Positions 53,824 through 62,529 of a stretch of 64,000 nucleotides of DNA are shown piece by piece. This stretch comes from Moorena sp. SIO3I8 (GTDB lineage: Bacteria; Cyanobacteriota; Cyanobacteriia; Cyanobacteriales; Coleofasciculaceae): the NCBI RefSeq assembly GCF_010692325.1, contig NZ_JAAHHW010000003.1:144132-208131 (forward strand). The letters are read 5' to 3'. The position numbers were made by a program, and so were the translations under genes. Every line of letters begins with the position of its first letter. The first letter of the stretch is position 1. Below the pieces are notes generated by a model, which did not search any database, was not told the origin of the DNA, and saw only the letters and a list, made by a program, of their open reading frames with translations.

Positions 53824-55062
53824 TCAGTGGTGATGGTGATGGTGATGATGGTGCTCTAATGCCTGCACAGCTGCCAACTGGGGGTTGATAGATAGAGCAT
53901 TTTCTGATATAAGTACCTCAATTTGAGGATTAGCCCACTCCGCTGCCATCTGTAAAAATTCTGGATGATCATTAACACAGGGCATCTCTACGTAGGTAAC
54001 CTCTGAGTTACGACGTTTTAGAGCGTGAACAATGTGATGCACATCTAACAGGGTTTCGTGATTCTCTGTGGCAAAGCCAATAGGCATAAACACAATCGCT
54101 TTAGCCCCTAAGTTAATCAGGTTCTGGGCTGCTAATTCCGCGTGAGGCTGAGTCCACTTAATTAAGGGAGTTTGGTGGTTAAGCCAGCCCACAGAGATTA
54201 GGGGATACTTATACATCAACTGTTCCCTTACTGCCTCATACAATGCCTGACTTTCGTCAATCCCAGAGACAAATCCTTTAGCTTCGTGGGGACAGCCATG
54301 GTTCATCAGGACAATGCCAATTTGGGAGGGCAGATAGGCTTGAGCTAAATCGGTAGTAATTTTCTCTTCCACCAATCGAGCAGTTAGATTAATGTATTCT
54401 GGTTCGTTATAGAAAGACGGGATGTAACGCAATCCGTGAACCCAGTGTTGATCTCCATCCTCTAATTTACCTAGGGCTTTATTGACTTGTTCCACCGCAA
54501 TACCGCTAGTAAAGATGGAATCCACCACTAGCAGGGGATAGATCAGCAGTTTTTGGAAACCTTGCGCCTTAATTTCACTGAGGACTTGTTCTGGCAGAAA
54601 GGGAGCGCAGAAGTTAAAGGCTTTGAATACCTTCACCTGATCGCCCCATTTAGCTTGCAGTTGTTTTTCAATACCTGCCCGTTGCTGTTCAAAAATCTTG
54701 TTGTGGGGTGAAATAAAGTTGTCATGCTGGTGCCCCCACTCGTGGAAGTCAAACATTGCCAATATTTTGGCTAAGGGTGGATAGATCCAGTTGGGGACTG
54801 GGGCAAATTTGGCAGTGAGCAAGTTTAAGGCTTGTTCGTTGTAGTTGGCGAAGTCTTCATAGCTTTCGACTTCTCCATAACCCATGAGTAAAACCGCAAC
54901 TCGCTCGTGACCATGGGTTGGGGAAGGTTTTACTGATTGAGATTTTTCTGGAGTGGCAACCACTTGGTATTCCTGCTGGCTAAAGGTCGATTGCTGGGGT
55001 ATCCCTGCCTTGTTTTTGGTGGAGAATGTACCCCTGGCATTTATTAGGCTAACATCCCCCAT
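53824..55062 (-). CDS. Ferrochelatase-like protein with natural His9 tail
   Basis: 412 residues. After a poorly conserved Ser/Gln-rich 50-residue start, the fold is of the chelatase superfamily: VAVLLMGYGEVESYEDF, then KLLIYPLLVVDSIFTSG, MNHGCPHEAKGF, and FMPIGFATENHETLLDV, which resembles the ferrochelatase SD..ETL region. It is divergent enough that a role in haem or another metal-tetrapyrrole step is uncertain. The last nine residues are all His, written with mixed CAC/CAT codons, hence a genuine metal-binding tail and not a simple codon slip. IS605-type ends flank it on both sides. Confidence 0.75.
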   Translation of the reverse strand: MGDVSLINARGTFSTKNKAGIPQQSTFSQQEYQVVATPEKSQSVKPSPTHGHERVAVLLMGYGEVESYEDFANYNEQALNLLTAKFAPVPNWIYPPLAKILAMFDFHEWGHQHDNFISPHNKIFEQQRAGIEKQLQAKWGDQVKVFKAFNFCAPFLPEQVLSEIKAQGFQKLLIYPLLVVDSIFTSGIAVEQVNKALGKLEDGDQHWVHGLRYIPSFYNEPEYINLTARLVEEKITTDLAQAYLPSQIGIVLMNHGCPHEAKGFVSGIDESQALYEAVREQLMYKYPLISVGWLNHQTPLIKWTQPHAELAAQNLINLGAKAIVFMPIGFATENHETLLDVHHIVHALKRRNSEVTYVEMPCVNDHPEFLQMAAEWANPQIEVLISENALSINPQLAAVQALEHHHHHHHHH

Positions 55063-55678
55063 GGGGGGATAAAGGAGATACCAAAAACCCCGGAAAAGTT
55101 CGGTAAAGATACTAATAACAAAATCTCGATTAGGTTATAATAGGATTTCTGGTCTTAATTAAATCTTATTAAATGAGCTGATCAGTCCGAGATTAGCCCC
55201 CTAGCCTCTACCAAACGCGCAAGCTTTGCCCCTTGGTTGAAGGTTGAGGTGGTGTTTTTTGACGGAAAGCTCAGGTCAGGTTTTGTCTAATAACTTATAA
55301 TGGACATAAATTGGGGTAAATTTATGTCTATTTGATAACCAAAGCCGAAAATGCCCTTAGGTTTTGACAGTAGACCCAAAACCTGATTGGAATAGAGCAA
55401 TTAAAATCAGATCAGATTCAGATCACAAACTTGGCGGTGAGGCATCCCGTCAAGAGTAAAGCTTGTCGAGTACCCGAATGCGGATCGGTTTCCGTAAGGA
55501 AATAGCGATAGCTGGGGTTGGCGAGAAGCCCACACCTACCCCCTTACCCCAACAGGTGTGGGAGATGTCACAAGTAGGACAACGCAATGTCGGTGTAAGC
55601 AGCACAATGCTGACGTGCTTGTACATCAACAGGAGGCATAGTCATTAAAACCAAATCAAACTAGGACAAACAACGCAC
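55063..55678. other. rps1 upstream region with IS605-type right end
   Basis: No gene. 55459-55572 matches the right end of the 53441 remnant (see next entry). AGGAGG at about 55630 is followed by 48 bp before the rps1 ATG, so it does not serve that start. The AT-rich stretch near 55120-55160 may hold promoters. Confidence 0.6.
55459..55572 (+). mobile_element. IS200/IS605-type right end, solo
   Basis: AAAGCTTGTCGAGTACCCG, then GTTGGCGAGAAGCCCACACC, hairpin CCCACACCT...AGGTGTGGG and AGATGTCAC. It aligns with the reverse complement of 53445-53550 over its whole length. In TnpB elements this zone encodes the 3' omega RNA scaffold; no TnpB is left. Confidence 0.68.
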
Positions 55679-56923
55679 ATGCTCAGTCAGAAAACAAAAA
55701 CTACAGATATAGGATTCACTCACGAAGATTTTGCTGCCCTTCTGGATAAGTATGATTATCATTTTAACCCAGGGGATATAGTTCCGGGTACGGTATTCAG
55801 TCTAGAGCCGAGGGGCGCTCTGATTGACATTGGTGCGAAAACCGCAGCCTATATTCCGATTCAGGAAATGTCAATAAATCGAGTTGATAATCCTGATGAG
55901 GTTTTACAATCCAACGAAACACGGGAATTTTTCATCCTGACCGATGAAAATGAAGATGGACAGTTGACTCTCTCTATCCGTCGCATTGAGTATATGCGAG
56001 CGTGGGAGCGAGTGCGCCAACTACAAGCAGAGGATGCTACGGTGCGTTCTCTGGTATTCGCCACTAACCGTGGTGGAGCGTTGGTACGTATTGAAGGGTT
56101 GCGCGGTTTTATTCCTGGTTCTCATATTAGCACTCGGGCAGCCAAGGAAGATTTGGTGGCCCAAGAACTGCCCCTAAAATTTCTGGAGGTAGATGAAGAC
56201 CGTAATCGTTTGGTACTATCCCACCGTCGTGCTCTAGTCGAGCGCAAGATGAACCGCCTAGAAGTCGGAGAGGTGGTGATTGGCTCAGTACGAGGCATCA
56301 AACCTTACGGTGCATTCATTGATATTGGCGGGGTCAGCGGATTGCTGCACATTTCGGAAATTTCCCATGATCATATCGATACGCCTCATAGTGTGTTTAA
56401 TGTCAATGATGAACTAAAAGTGATGATCATTGACTTGGATGCTGACCGAGGTCGGATTTCTCTGTCAACAAAGCAATTAGAGCCAGAACCGGGAGATATG
56501 ATTAACAACCGGGAAGTGGTCTTCGAGAAGGCAGAAGAAATGGCTCAGAAGTACCGGGAGAAGATGCTAGCACAAAAGCAAGGTATAACTCCAGAAAGTA
56601 TGACTCCACAAGAGTCCCCAGAGCCACAAGAGTCCCCAGAGCCTGTTCAGGCTCAAGAGCCCCAAGAGCCTGAACAGGCTCAAGAGTCCCAAGAGCCCCA
56701 AGAGCCCCAAGAGTCCCAAGAGTCCCAAGAGCCTGTTCAGGCTCAAGAGTCCCAAGAGCCTGTTCAGGCTCAAGAGTCCCAAGAGCCTGTTCAGGCTCAA
56801 GAGTCCCAAGAGCCTGTTCAGGCTCAAGAGTCCCAAGAGCCCCAAGAGTCCCAAGAGTCCCCAGAGCCTCAAGAAGACGCAGTGCCAGAGGGAGAGTTTG
56901 TAGCAGCTGCCATCGACGAGTAA
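55679..56923 (+). CDS. rpsA: Ribosomal protein S1 with repetitive acidic tail
   Basis: 414 residues with three S1 (OB-fold) RNA-binding domains (about 30-105, 115-185, 195-265), as usual in cyanobacteria and chloroplasts: GTVFSLEPRGALIDIGAKTAAYIP-like, and GSVRGIKPYGAFIDIGG with LLHISEIS for domain three. It brings mRNA to the 30S subunit. The tail from about 300 is Gln/Glu/Ser/Pro low complexity, built from a 9-residue unit QESQEPVQA repeated four times perfectly, plus partial units. Such a long minisatellite tail is unusual; it is probably disordered and variable between strains. Confidence 0.93.
   Translation: MLSQKTKTTDIGFTHEDFAALLDKYDYHFNPGDIVPGTVFSLEPRGALIDIGAKTAAYIPIQEMSINRVDNPDEVLQSNETREFFILTDENEDGQLTLSIRRIEYMRAWERVRQLQAEDATVRSLVFATNRGGALVRIEGLRGFIPGSHISTRAAKEDLVAQELPLKFLEVDEDRNRLVLSHRRALVERKMNRLEVGEVVIGSVRGIKPYGAFIDIGGVSGLLHISEISHDHIDTPHSVFNVNDELKVMIIDLDADRGRISLSTKQLEPEPGDMINNREVVFEKAEEMAQKYREKMLAQKQGITPESMTPQESPEPQESPEPVQAQEPQEPEQAQESQEPQEPQESQESQEPVQAQESQEPVQAQESQEPVQAQESQEPVQAQESQEPQESQESPEPQEDAVPEGEFVAAAIDE
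56729..56836 (+). repeat. 27-bp minisatellite inside rps1
   Basis: Four exact units starting at 56729, 56756, 56783 and 56810. Each holds the perfect palindrome GAGCCTGTTCAGGCTC. Partial or variant units flank it from 56609 to 56875, including GAGCCTGAACAGGCTC at 56667. Confidence 0.95.
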
Positions 56924-57084
56924 CAACCAGGTGCAGCCACAAGAATTAGCCGTTAGCTGAGGCTAATGGCTAATCTGTATTGATGGCCCTGTTCCGGAAC
57001 AAGAGCAAAGAAATTGGCAGGTGCGAATCTTGATCAACTAGCTAGTAGAATAAAGTTGATTAAAATAAACAACGGCATAAACCC

Positions 57085-57822
57085 TTGGTAAGCATTCGTT
57101 GTGGGAAGGTGACTTTCCCCAATATTGAAGCAGTCATATTTGATAAAGACGGTACCTTAGAGGATTCACAAGTTTATTTAAGAGAACTAGCCTATAAGCG
57201 ATCGCGTTTAATTGATGCCCAAATCCCTGGTATTGGAGAACCCCTCCTGATGGCCTTTGGTGTCCAAGATGACACCCTTGACCCTACCGGGTTAATGGCA
57301 GTAGGTAGCCGTCGGGAAAATGAAATTGCTGCTGCTGCTTATATTGCTGAGACTGGTCGGGGATGGTTAGAGTCATTGGCAATCGCTGGCAGTGCCTTTG
57401 TTGAAGCCGAGAAGTACTTGCAAGATGCGGCTGGAACTTCCCCAATGTTTGCCGGTAGCCTGGAAGTCCTTAAATTCCTCTCGGAAGCTGGTTTAAAGCT
57501 GGGTATTCTATCGGCAGACTCTACGGCTGGCGTACAAGCCTTTGTCCATCGACACCAGCTAGACCCCTATATCCAATTACAGCAGGGTGTGGATTCTGAA
57601 ATCAGTAAGCCTGATCCCAGGTTGTTCCTACAAGCGTGCCAATCTTTAGGGGTAAAACCTGCTTCGGCCCTAATGGTAGGAGATTCAGCAGGTGATATTG
57701 AGATGGCAAAAGGTGCTGGTGCAGCGGGTTGCATTGGTATTTGCTGGGGAAAGCCAGAAGCTGCCCATTTAGAGGGAGCTGATATAGCGATCGCGAGCCT
57801 GGATGACATTAAAATTATTTAA
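57085..57822 (+). CDS. HAD-superfamily hydrolase (Gph-like)
   Basis: 245 residues, phosphatase of the HAD superfamily. Motif I IFDKDGTL (nucleophile Asp20, Asp22), motif II ILSADS, motif III Lys in SKPDP, motif IV MVGDSAGDIEMAKGAG. An alpha-helical cap lies between motifs I and II (about 30-120). TTG at 57085 is chosen since VSIRCGKVTFPNIEAVIF is the family-like N-terminus; a later GTG would cut it. The substrate is unknown (phosphoglycolate-like or others). Confidence 0.87.
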   Translation: MVSIRCGKVTFPNIEAVIFDKDGTLEDSQVYLRELAYKRSRLIDAQIPGIGEPLLMAFGVQDDTLDPTGLMAVGSRRENEIAAAAYIAETGRGWLESLAIAGSAFVEAEKYLQDAAGTSPMFAGSLEVLKFLSEAGLKLGILSADSTAGVQAFVHRHQLDPYIQLQQGVDSEISKPDPRLFLQACQSLGVKPASALMVGDSAGDIEMAKGAGAAGCIGICWGKPEAAHLEGADIAIASLDDIKII

Positions 57823-57887
57823 AAACATATTGGTACTTATTAATTGAATTCCTTATGTTCGGTTGTTCGCCTTTGGCGAACAACCTG

Positions 57888-57930
57888 CTAACCTGCTAAC
57901 CTGCTAACCTGCTAACCTTCAACCTGCTCA
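57888..57930. repeat. CTGCTAAC repeat
   Basis: AACCTGCTAACCTGCTAACC... about five 9-bp units between convergent HAD and membrane-protein genes. Just upstream TTCGCCTTTGGCGAA is a perfect palindrome that could terminate transcription. Confidence 0.85.
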
Positions 57931-57943
57931 CCTGATCGAGTGA

Positions 57944-59422
57944 TTATTTCAATCCTGGTAAGTCCAAATTTGCCACGACTTTTGTAATCGCATCCCGACT
58001 GGCTTCGGCACCAAACCCCCAAGCCAGGAGGACGCCATAGTCACCCCAGAGGTTAGCGCCAAAGGTGGATTTATAGGTGTATAGCTCAATGAAGCCACTA
58101 CCAGCAAGCAGGACAATTGCGATCGCATAACTGATTGCAGAGAAAATCCAAAGGCGAATCTTTGCTAGTCTTGGCTCTTGGATAACTATGCGTGGTGTCT
58201 CGATCCCTGGTGCTCTCTGCAATAATTCAGGTTGGGTGATGAGAAAGCCTAACTTAGTGGAGTTAGGTGGTATTTGTTTGACTAGTAGAGTGATCGCTTT
58301 TTCGATTTGACCATTCAACTCCTGAGCAGCTTTTTTATCGGTAGGTTCGAGATTATTCAACTTACTGCGCAAATTCTTTTGCTGACGTTGCCAACTCTGT
58401 AACTCTTGTGTTGATATTGTGGTTTCCAGCAGCAAGTTGTCCAAGTCCCTGAGTTTAGCATCCAGTTGCAGGTATTTATTAATCTGTTTTGCACAGTCAT
58501 CTAACTGCTCATACAAGTCTTGAGGATTTTGGTCAGGTGCCTCTCGGATTGCCAGTGGCAAATTACGGCGTACTGACTGTAGATAAGGGGGGTCAAGATC
58601 AGGAGTGGTGGGTATTTTTTCTTCCAGGGTTTGAGAATAGTTCAGGAGTGCTAGCCAGTCTTCACGACCTTTGCGCCATTTCAGCCACACTGACTCTGCT
58701 TGGGTAATTGCCTGATTACCATCGTTCCAACGTTCCCCCTGCAAAGCCATCTCGACATCTAGCAGATGGGCTTCAATTCGGGTCTTGAAGGGATTTGGTA
58801 TTGAGTTGAATTGATCGACTAGTGATGTTTCAGCTAACTGGGGGTCACTGCGCAGTTGGGTACGCAATTGACCAACCCGCACCAGAATTTTGTCCCGTAG
58901 TTTCCCTCGATTACGGTAGCTGGACACAGCTATGCTCAATATAACCCCAATGGATATGACTGCCAGAGGTATGGGGAAGGGGTCTTTGATTCGGACTGTT
59001 AATGGTACGCTTAGTTCAGTTTCTGAGAACTTGATCAGGAATTCACCACTAAATTCTCCACTTTTGGGGGCATCATCTAATTGAAACTGGATCGGGAGAG
59101 ATAGTAGACTATTGGCCTCAATCTCCTTGTCTGGTAAAGTAGGCTGAATCAATTTAGCGGGGAAAATTTCTTGGCCATCCTGAGTATTCAGGTCTAGGGA
59201 GATGATTTGTAAATCCTTGACGGCGTTAGTCGTGCGCAAGAGTAAGCTGCGGCTTGTGCTAGAACCCCTGGTACCTGCTACAGTCATACTTTTAGGGGTG
59301 ATGGTGAGATCAGCTTGGGCAAGGGCTGGTGGGGCCGATAGGAGTATTAAAATTGGGAGTATTAAAGCAATTAGAGGGCGTTTAGCCCAGTAATGGTGTT
59401 TAATCATACCTGTCTTAGTCAA
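57944..59422 (-). CDS. Membrane protein of unknown function with periplasmic Ig-like domain
   Basis: 492 residues, not a family I can name. Signal peptide (about 13-36, PLIALILPILILLSAPPALA), a beta-rich periplasmic domain (about 37-145, with SLLLRTTNAVKDL), a membrane helix (about 148-166, PLAVISIGVILSIAVSSY), a long helical cytoplasmic region (about 170-410), and two further hydrophobic segments near 425-447 and 455-470. The N-terminal domain may sense surface stress or anchor a polysaccharide; no motif supports either. Met6 (MIKHHYW) is an alternative start. Confidence 0.7.
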   Translation of the reverse strand: MTKTGMIKHHYWAKRPLIALILPILILLSAPPALAQADLTITPKSMTVAGTRGSSTSRSLLLRTTNAVKDLQIISLDLNTQDGQEIFPAKLIQPTLPDKEIEANSLLSLPIQFQLDDAPKSGEFSGEFLIKFSETELSVPLTVRIKDPFPIPLAVISIGVILSIAVSSYRNRGKLRDKILVRVGQLRTQLRSDPQLAETSLVDQFNSIPNPFKTRIEAHLLDVEMALQGERWNDGNQAITQAESVWLKWRKGREDWLALLNYSQTLEEKIPTTPDLDPPYLQSVRRNLPLAIREAPDQNPQDLYEQLDDCAKQINKYLQLDAKLRDLDNLLLETTISTQELQSWQRQQKNLRSKLNNLEPTDKKAAQELNGQIEKAITLLVKQIPPNSTKLGFLITQPELLQRAPGIETPRIVIQEPRLAKIRLWIFSAISYAIAIVLLAGSGFIELYTYKSTFGANLWGDYGVLLAWGFGAEASRDAITKVVANLDLPGLK

Positions 59423-59830
59423 GTGTGACCTCCGATTGTTGATCTGGTACTAAAGCTTAATATAGACCCATAATTGAGAGTAAAATTGGTGATGGTACCT
59501 GACAAAAGGCAATAAGCAATAGGTAACAGGCATGCTAGCAATAGGCAACAGGCAACAGACAACAGGGGATAGGGGATTTAACGAATGATTAATCATTAAT
59601 GATTAATCAATTATATAGCGTTAATTATAATAATCAGATAGATTCAATACCTTGTAAGCCTGCTGGAGACCCCCAATACCGCACTACCTAACGACTCCCG
59701 ACTCCCGACTAACGACTCCCGACTCCCGACTCCCGACTCCCGACTCCCGACTCCCTAAAACTCAAGACGAAAGTCCCTTACCCGATTGATAACTGCTACA
59801 ATAGTAAGGTTGTGTTCTGCGATATTGGAA
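59423..59830. other. Intergenic: AATAGGC and CGACTCC heptads
   Basis: No gene. 59507-59566 contains AATAGGCAACAGG repeats and 59691-59756 a CGACTCC array (about nine units, with TAACGAC variants). ATTAATCATTAATGATTAAT near 59586-59608 is a palindrome-rich AT block. The purB promoter must lie here. Confidence 0.75.
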
Positions 59831-61126
59831 TTGATTGAGCGCTACACCCTACCCGAGATGGGGGAATTGTGGACGGATACCTACAAGCTCAAAACCTGGC
59901 TTCAGGTGGAAATAGCTGTTTGTGAAGCACAAGCGGAACTGGGTAAGATTCCTAGTGAAGCTGTAGAGGAAATTAAGGCAAAGGCGAATTTTGACCTCAA
60001 GCGGGTGCAAGAGATTGAGCGAGAAGTCCGCCATGACATGATTGCCTTTCTGACTAATGTGAATGAGTATGTAGGGGATGTGGGACGCTACATTCACTTA
60101 GGCTTGACTAGTTCCGATGTTTTAGACACTGCCTTGGCACTGCAACTGGTTGCTAGTCTAAATCTTATTCTCGAACAGATCGAGAAGCTTGCTCAAGCGA
60201 TTCGCTACCAGGCACAACAACATCGCTACACGGTAATGATTGGTCGTTCTCACGGAATTCATGCTGAACCAATTACCTTTGGTTTTAAGCTGGCCGGTTG
60301 GTTAGCAGAAGTTTGCCGCCATCGCGATCGCTTAGTGGCTCTGCGTCAAAACATATCTGTGGGCAAGATTTCTGGTGCTGTGGGAACCTATGCCAATATT
60401 GATCCTCAAGTGGAAGCGATCGCATGTCGAAACCTGTCACTGCAACCTGATACTGCCTCAACCCAAATTATTTCCCGCGATCGCCATGGTGAGTTTGTCC
60501 AACAGTTAGCTCTGTTAGGGGCAACCATTGAACGGTTTGCTGTGGAAATTCGCAATCTCCAAAAAACTGATGTCTTAGAAGTAGAAGAATTCTTTTCTAA
60601 AGGACAGAAAGGTTCTTCTGCTATGCCACACAAACGTAATCCAATTCGTTCTGAACGGCTAAGCGGGATGGCACGAATTCTGCGGAGTCATGCGGTGGCT
60701 GCTTTAGAAAATGTTGCCCTATGGCATGAGCGGGATATTTCTCATTCCTCTGTAGAACGAGTGATTCTGCCAGATGTGTGTATTTTAACTCACTTCATGT
60801 TAGTGGAAATCACAGATTTAGTGAAACACTTGTTAGTTTATCCAGAAAATATGAAGCGGAATATGAATGTTTATGGCGGTGTCGTCTTTAGCCAAAAGGT
60901 GTTGTTAGCCTTAGTAGAAAAGGGGATGACTCGAGAAGATGCTTACAGTATTGTTCAGTCTTGTGCCCATCAAGCCTGGAATAAACCTGAGGGAGACTTC
61001 TACAATTTAATTACTAAGGATCCTCAAGTTACTAGTAAGCTAACCCCTTCAGAAATAGAAGAATGTTTTAATCCCCAGCACCATTTGCAACATTTGGAAG
61101 AGGTTTATCAACGGTTGGGAATCTAG
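59831..61126 (+). CDS. purB: Adenylosuccinate lyase
   Basis: Two steps of purine synthesis: SAICAR to AICAR and adenylosuccinate to AMP, releasing fumarate. 431 residues from TTG at 59831 (IERYTLPEMGELW), the conserved N-terminus; an upstream GTG-type extension from 59786 (ITATIVRLCSAILE) is not family-like. Signatures: LGLTSSDVLDTALAL with the catalytic His loop RSHGIHAEPITFG, and the fumarase-family motif GSSAMPHKRNP. Normal length for the bacterial type. Purine genes prs and apt are in the same window, but not linked. Confidence 0.95.
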   Translation: MIERYTLPEMGELWTDTYKLKTWLQVEIAVCEAQAELGKIPSEAVEEIKAKANFDLKRVQEIEREVRHDMIAFLTNVNEYVGDVGRYIHLGLTSSDVLDTALALQLVASLNLILEQIEKLAQAIRYQAQQHRYTVMIGRSHGIHAEPITFGFKLAGWLAEVCRHRDRLVALRQNISVGKISGAVGTYANIDPQVEAIACRNLSLQPDTASTQIISRDRHGEFVQQLALLGATIERFAVEIRNLQKTDVLEVEEFFSKGQKGSSAMPHKRNPIRSERLSGMARILRSHAVAALENVALWHERDISHSSVERVILPDVCILTHFMLVEITDLVKHLLVYPENMKRNMNVYGGVVFSQKVLLALVEKGMTREDAYSIVQSCAHQAWNKPEGDFYNLITKDPQVTSKLTPSEIEECFNPQHHLQHLEEVYQRLGI

Positions 61127-61509
61127 CTCGCTTTCAGCGGTTTTCAATTCGGTCAGGTACAACTCTCTGGGTTTTAGGGAGTAGGGAGCAGGGAGTAGGG
61201 AGTAGGGAGTAGGCAGGGCGTTGCTTAATAATGGAATGATTTTAATAGTTTTGTGCAATGGGCATCAGGCGTGGAACTGGCATCTTGCCAGTTTCATGCT
61301 TATTTTCGGGCGGGCAGGATGCCCATTCTACTCCTATTCATTGCTTGATTCAGCAACGCCTATTTTTTTCCTTTTTCCCTGTTCCCTGTTCCCTACTCCC
61401 TGCTCCCTACTCCCTACTCCCTTTTCCGATCAATCCTATGTTCACCTATCAAATACAAACGCTATAGAATAGTAAGTATACCTAAATCATTTCCCAAGAT
61501 GAGGTTGTC
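61127..61509. repeat. Repeat-filled spacer downstream of purB
   Basis: 61138-61175 is the dispersed motif AGCGGTTTTCAATTCGGTCAGGTACA, 61176-61213 a GGGAGTA array, 61217-61360 a MITE, and 61376-61425 a CCCTGTT/CCCTACT array. The MITE splits the two heptad arrays, which are of opposite orientation. Confidence 0.85.
61217..61360. mobile_element. 144-bp MITE (GGCGTTGCT ends)
   Basis: Left end GGCGTTGCTTAATAATGG, right end TTGATTCAGCAACGCC; ends are inverted complements with one mismatch in 11. The core contains AACTGGCATCTTGCCAGTT and GGGCAGGATGCCC palindromes rather than the CCCCC core of the other copies, so it is a different internal variant of the same end type. Confidence 0.78.
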
Positions 61510-62385
61510 ATGACCCAGAGCTTAGAGCGAAAAGGTCTAACTATTTCGTTACCGGATCATACTCAACTACCAGAATCCAATGGCGAATTTGTGAAGAACT
61601 TCCATGAGCATCCCCAAAGCATTATTTTAACTGATTCTATTGAACCGGTTCTCCAGAAAATTCATCCCGACAAACAATACGCTATTGGTCAAGACTCAGG
61701 TATCTATTGGCGGATTACAGAACCTTTAGAAAGAGGAGCAGAAGCTCCGGATTGGTTTTATGTACCGGGAGTACCTCCTTTGCTAGATGGTAAACTTCGT
61801 CGTTCCTATGTACTTTGGCAAGAACACCTAGCACCTCTGATTGCTCTGGAATTTGCTAGTGGTAATGGAGACGAAGAAAGGGATTCTACTCCTTTATCTG
61901 CTACTGGGGAAGAAAAAACTAAACCAGGTAAATTCTGGGTTTATGAACAAATTATTCGCATTCCCTACTACGGCATCTATATCTTTGATACTGGAGAGTT
62001 AGAGGTCTATCATCTAGTTAATGGTAAATATCACCAGATGAAGACTAATGAAAGGGGACATTATCCTATTGAACAGTTAGGGGTAGAATTAGGTGTATGG
62101 GAAGGCTCATATCAGAATCTTAATCAGAATCACTTGTGGCTAAGGTGGTGGGATACGGAAGGTAATCTACTGCTGATGGGCAGTGAACGAGCTGAACAAG
62201 AAAAACAACGGGCTGAACAAGAAAAACAACGGGCTGAACAAGAAAAACAACGGGCTGAACAAGCTGAACGTTCACAACGAGAGGCTATTCCTAAGCTATT
62301 GGCAATGGGACTAACAGTGGAGCAAGTGAGTTCAGCGTTAGGCTTATCTATTGAGGAAGTAGAAAATGAAGAATTTAGAATTTAG
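61510..62385 (+). CDS. Uma2 family protein with coiled-coil tail
   Basis: 291 residues. The Uma2 core (about 55-205) has APDWFYVPGVPP (PD pair) and LIALEFASGNGDEERD (metal-binding Glu), followed by YEQIIRIPYYGIYIFDTGELEVY. The C-terminal helix includes a perfect RAEQEKQ repeat (three times, 21-bp units) and ends in a UBA-like PKLLAMGLTVEQVSSALGL segment. The final codons (EEFRI) and stop are supplied by an AGAATTT heptad array. This long Uma2 subtype is common in large cyanobacterial genomes; the function is unknown. Confidence 0.88.
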   Translation: MTQSLERKGLTISLPDHTQLPESNGEFVKNFHEHPQSIILTDSIEPVLQKIHPDKQYAIGQDSGIYWRITEPLERGAEAPDWFYVPGVPPLLDGKLRRSYVLWQEHLAPLIALEFASGNGDEERDSTPLSATGEEKTKPGKFWVYEQIIRIPYYGIYIFDTGELEVYHLVNGKYHQMKTNERGHYPIEQLGVELGVWEGSYQNLNQNHLWLRWWDTEGNLLLMGSERAEQEKQRAEQEKQRAEQEKQRAEQAERSQREAIPKLLAMGLTVEQVSSALGLSIEEVENEEFRI

Positions 62386-62413
62386 AATTTAGAATTTAGA
62401 ATTAATTTCGTAG

Positions 62414-62488
62414 GGTGCGTTAGGGACGGGCTCGCACTCATTTTCAGCCTCGTCGTCACCGTTGGAAAAGCCCGTTCCGTAACGCACC
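62414..62488. repeat. Imperfect inverted repeat GGTGCGTTA ... TAACGCACC
   Basis: Arms of about 20 bases (GGTGCGTTAGGGACGGGCT and its near-complement ending TAACGCACC) around a 36-base loop, in the Uma2-Rpn spacer between convergent genes. The end words match the small palindrome at 4076-4102. Confidence 0.75.
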
Positions 62489-62529
62489 ACCGGGTCAAAC
62501 TACTTTTAGGTGCTACACCTAACCGAATT

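Noticed and set aside
53824-53853. Cloning-vector His tag contamination
   Set aside because: Nine histidines with mixed codons, in a native gene with native downstream IS remnants and no linker or vector sequence; a natural tail is the simpler reading.
55463-55648. Small gene upstream of rps1
   Set aside because: The frame coincides with the IS605-type right end and its hairpin; no ribosome binding site or protein-like pattern.
56502-56942. Leucine/glycine-rich reading frames opposite the rps1 tail
   Set aside because: They are mirror frames of the 27-bp minisatellite, which is open in several frames because it is a multiple of three without stops.
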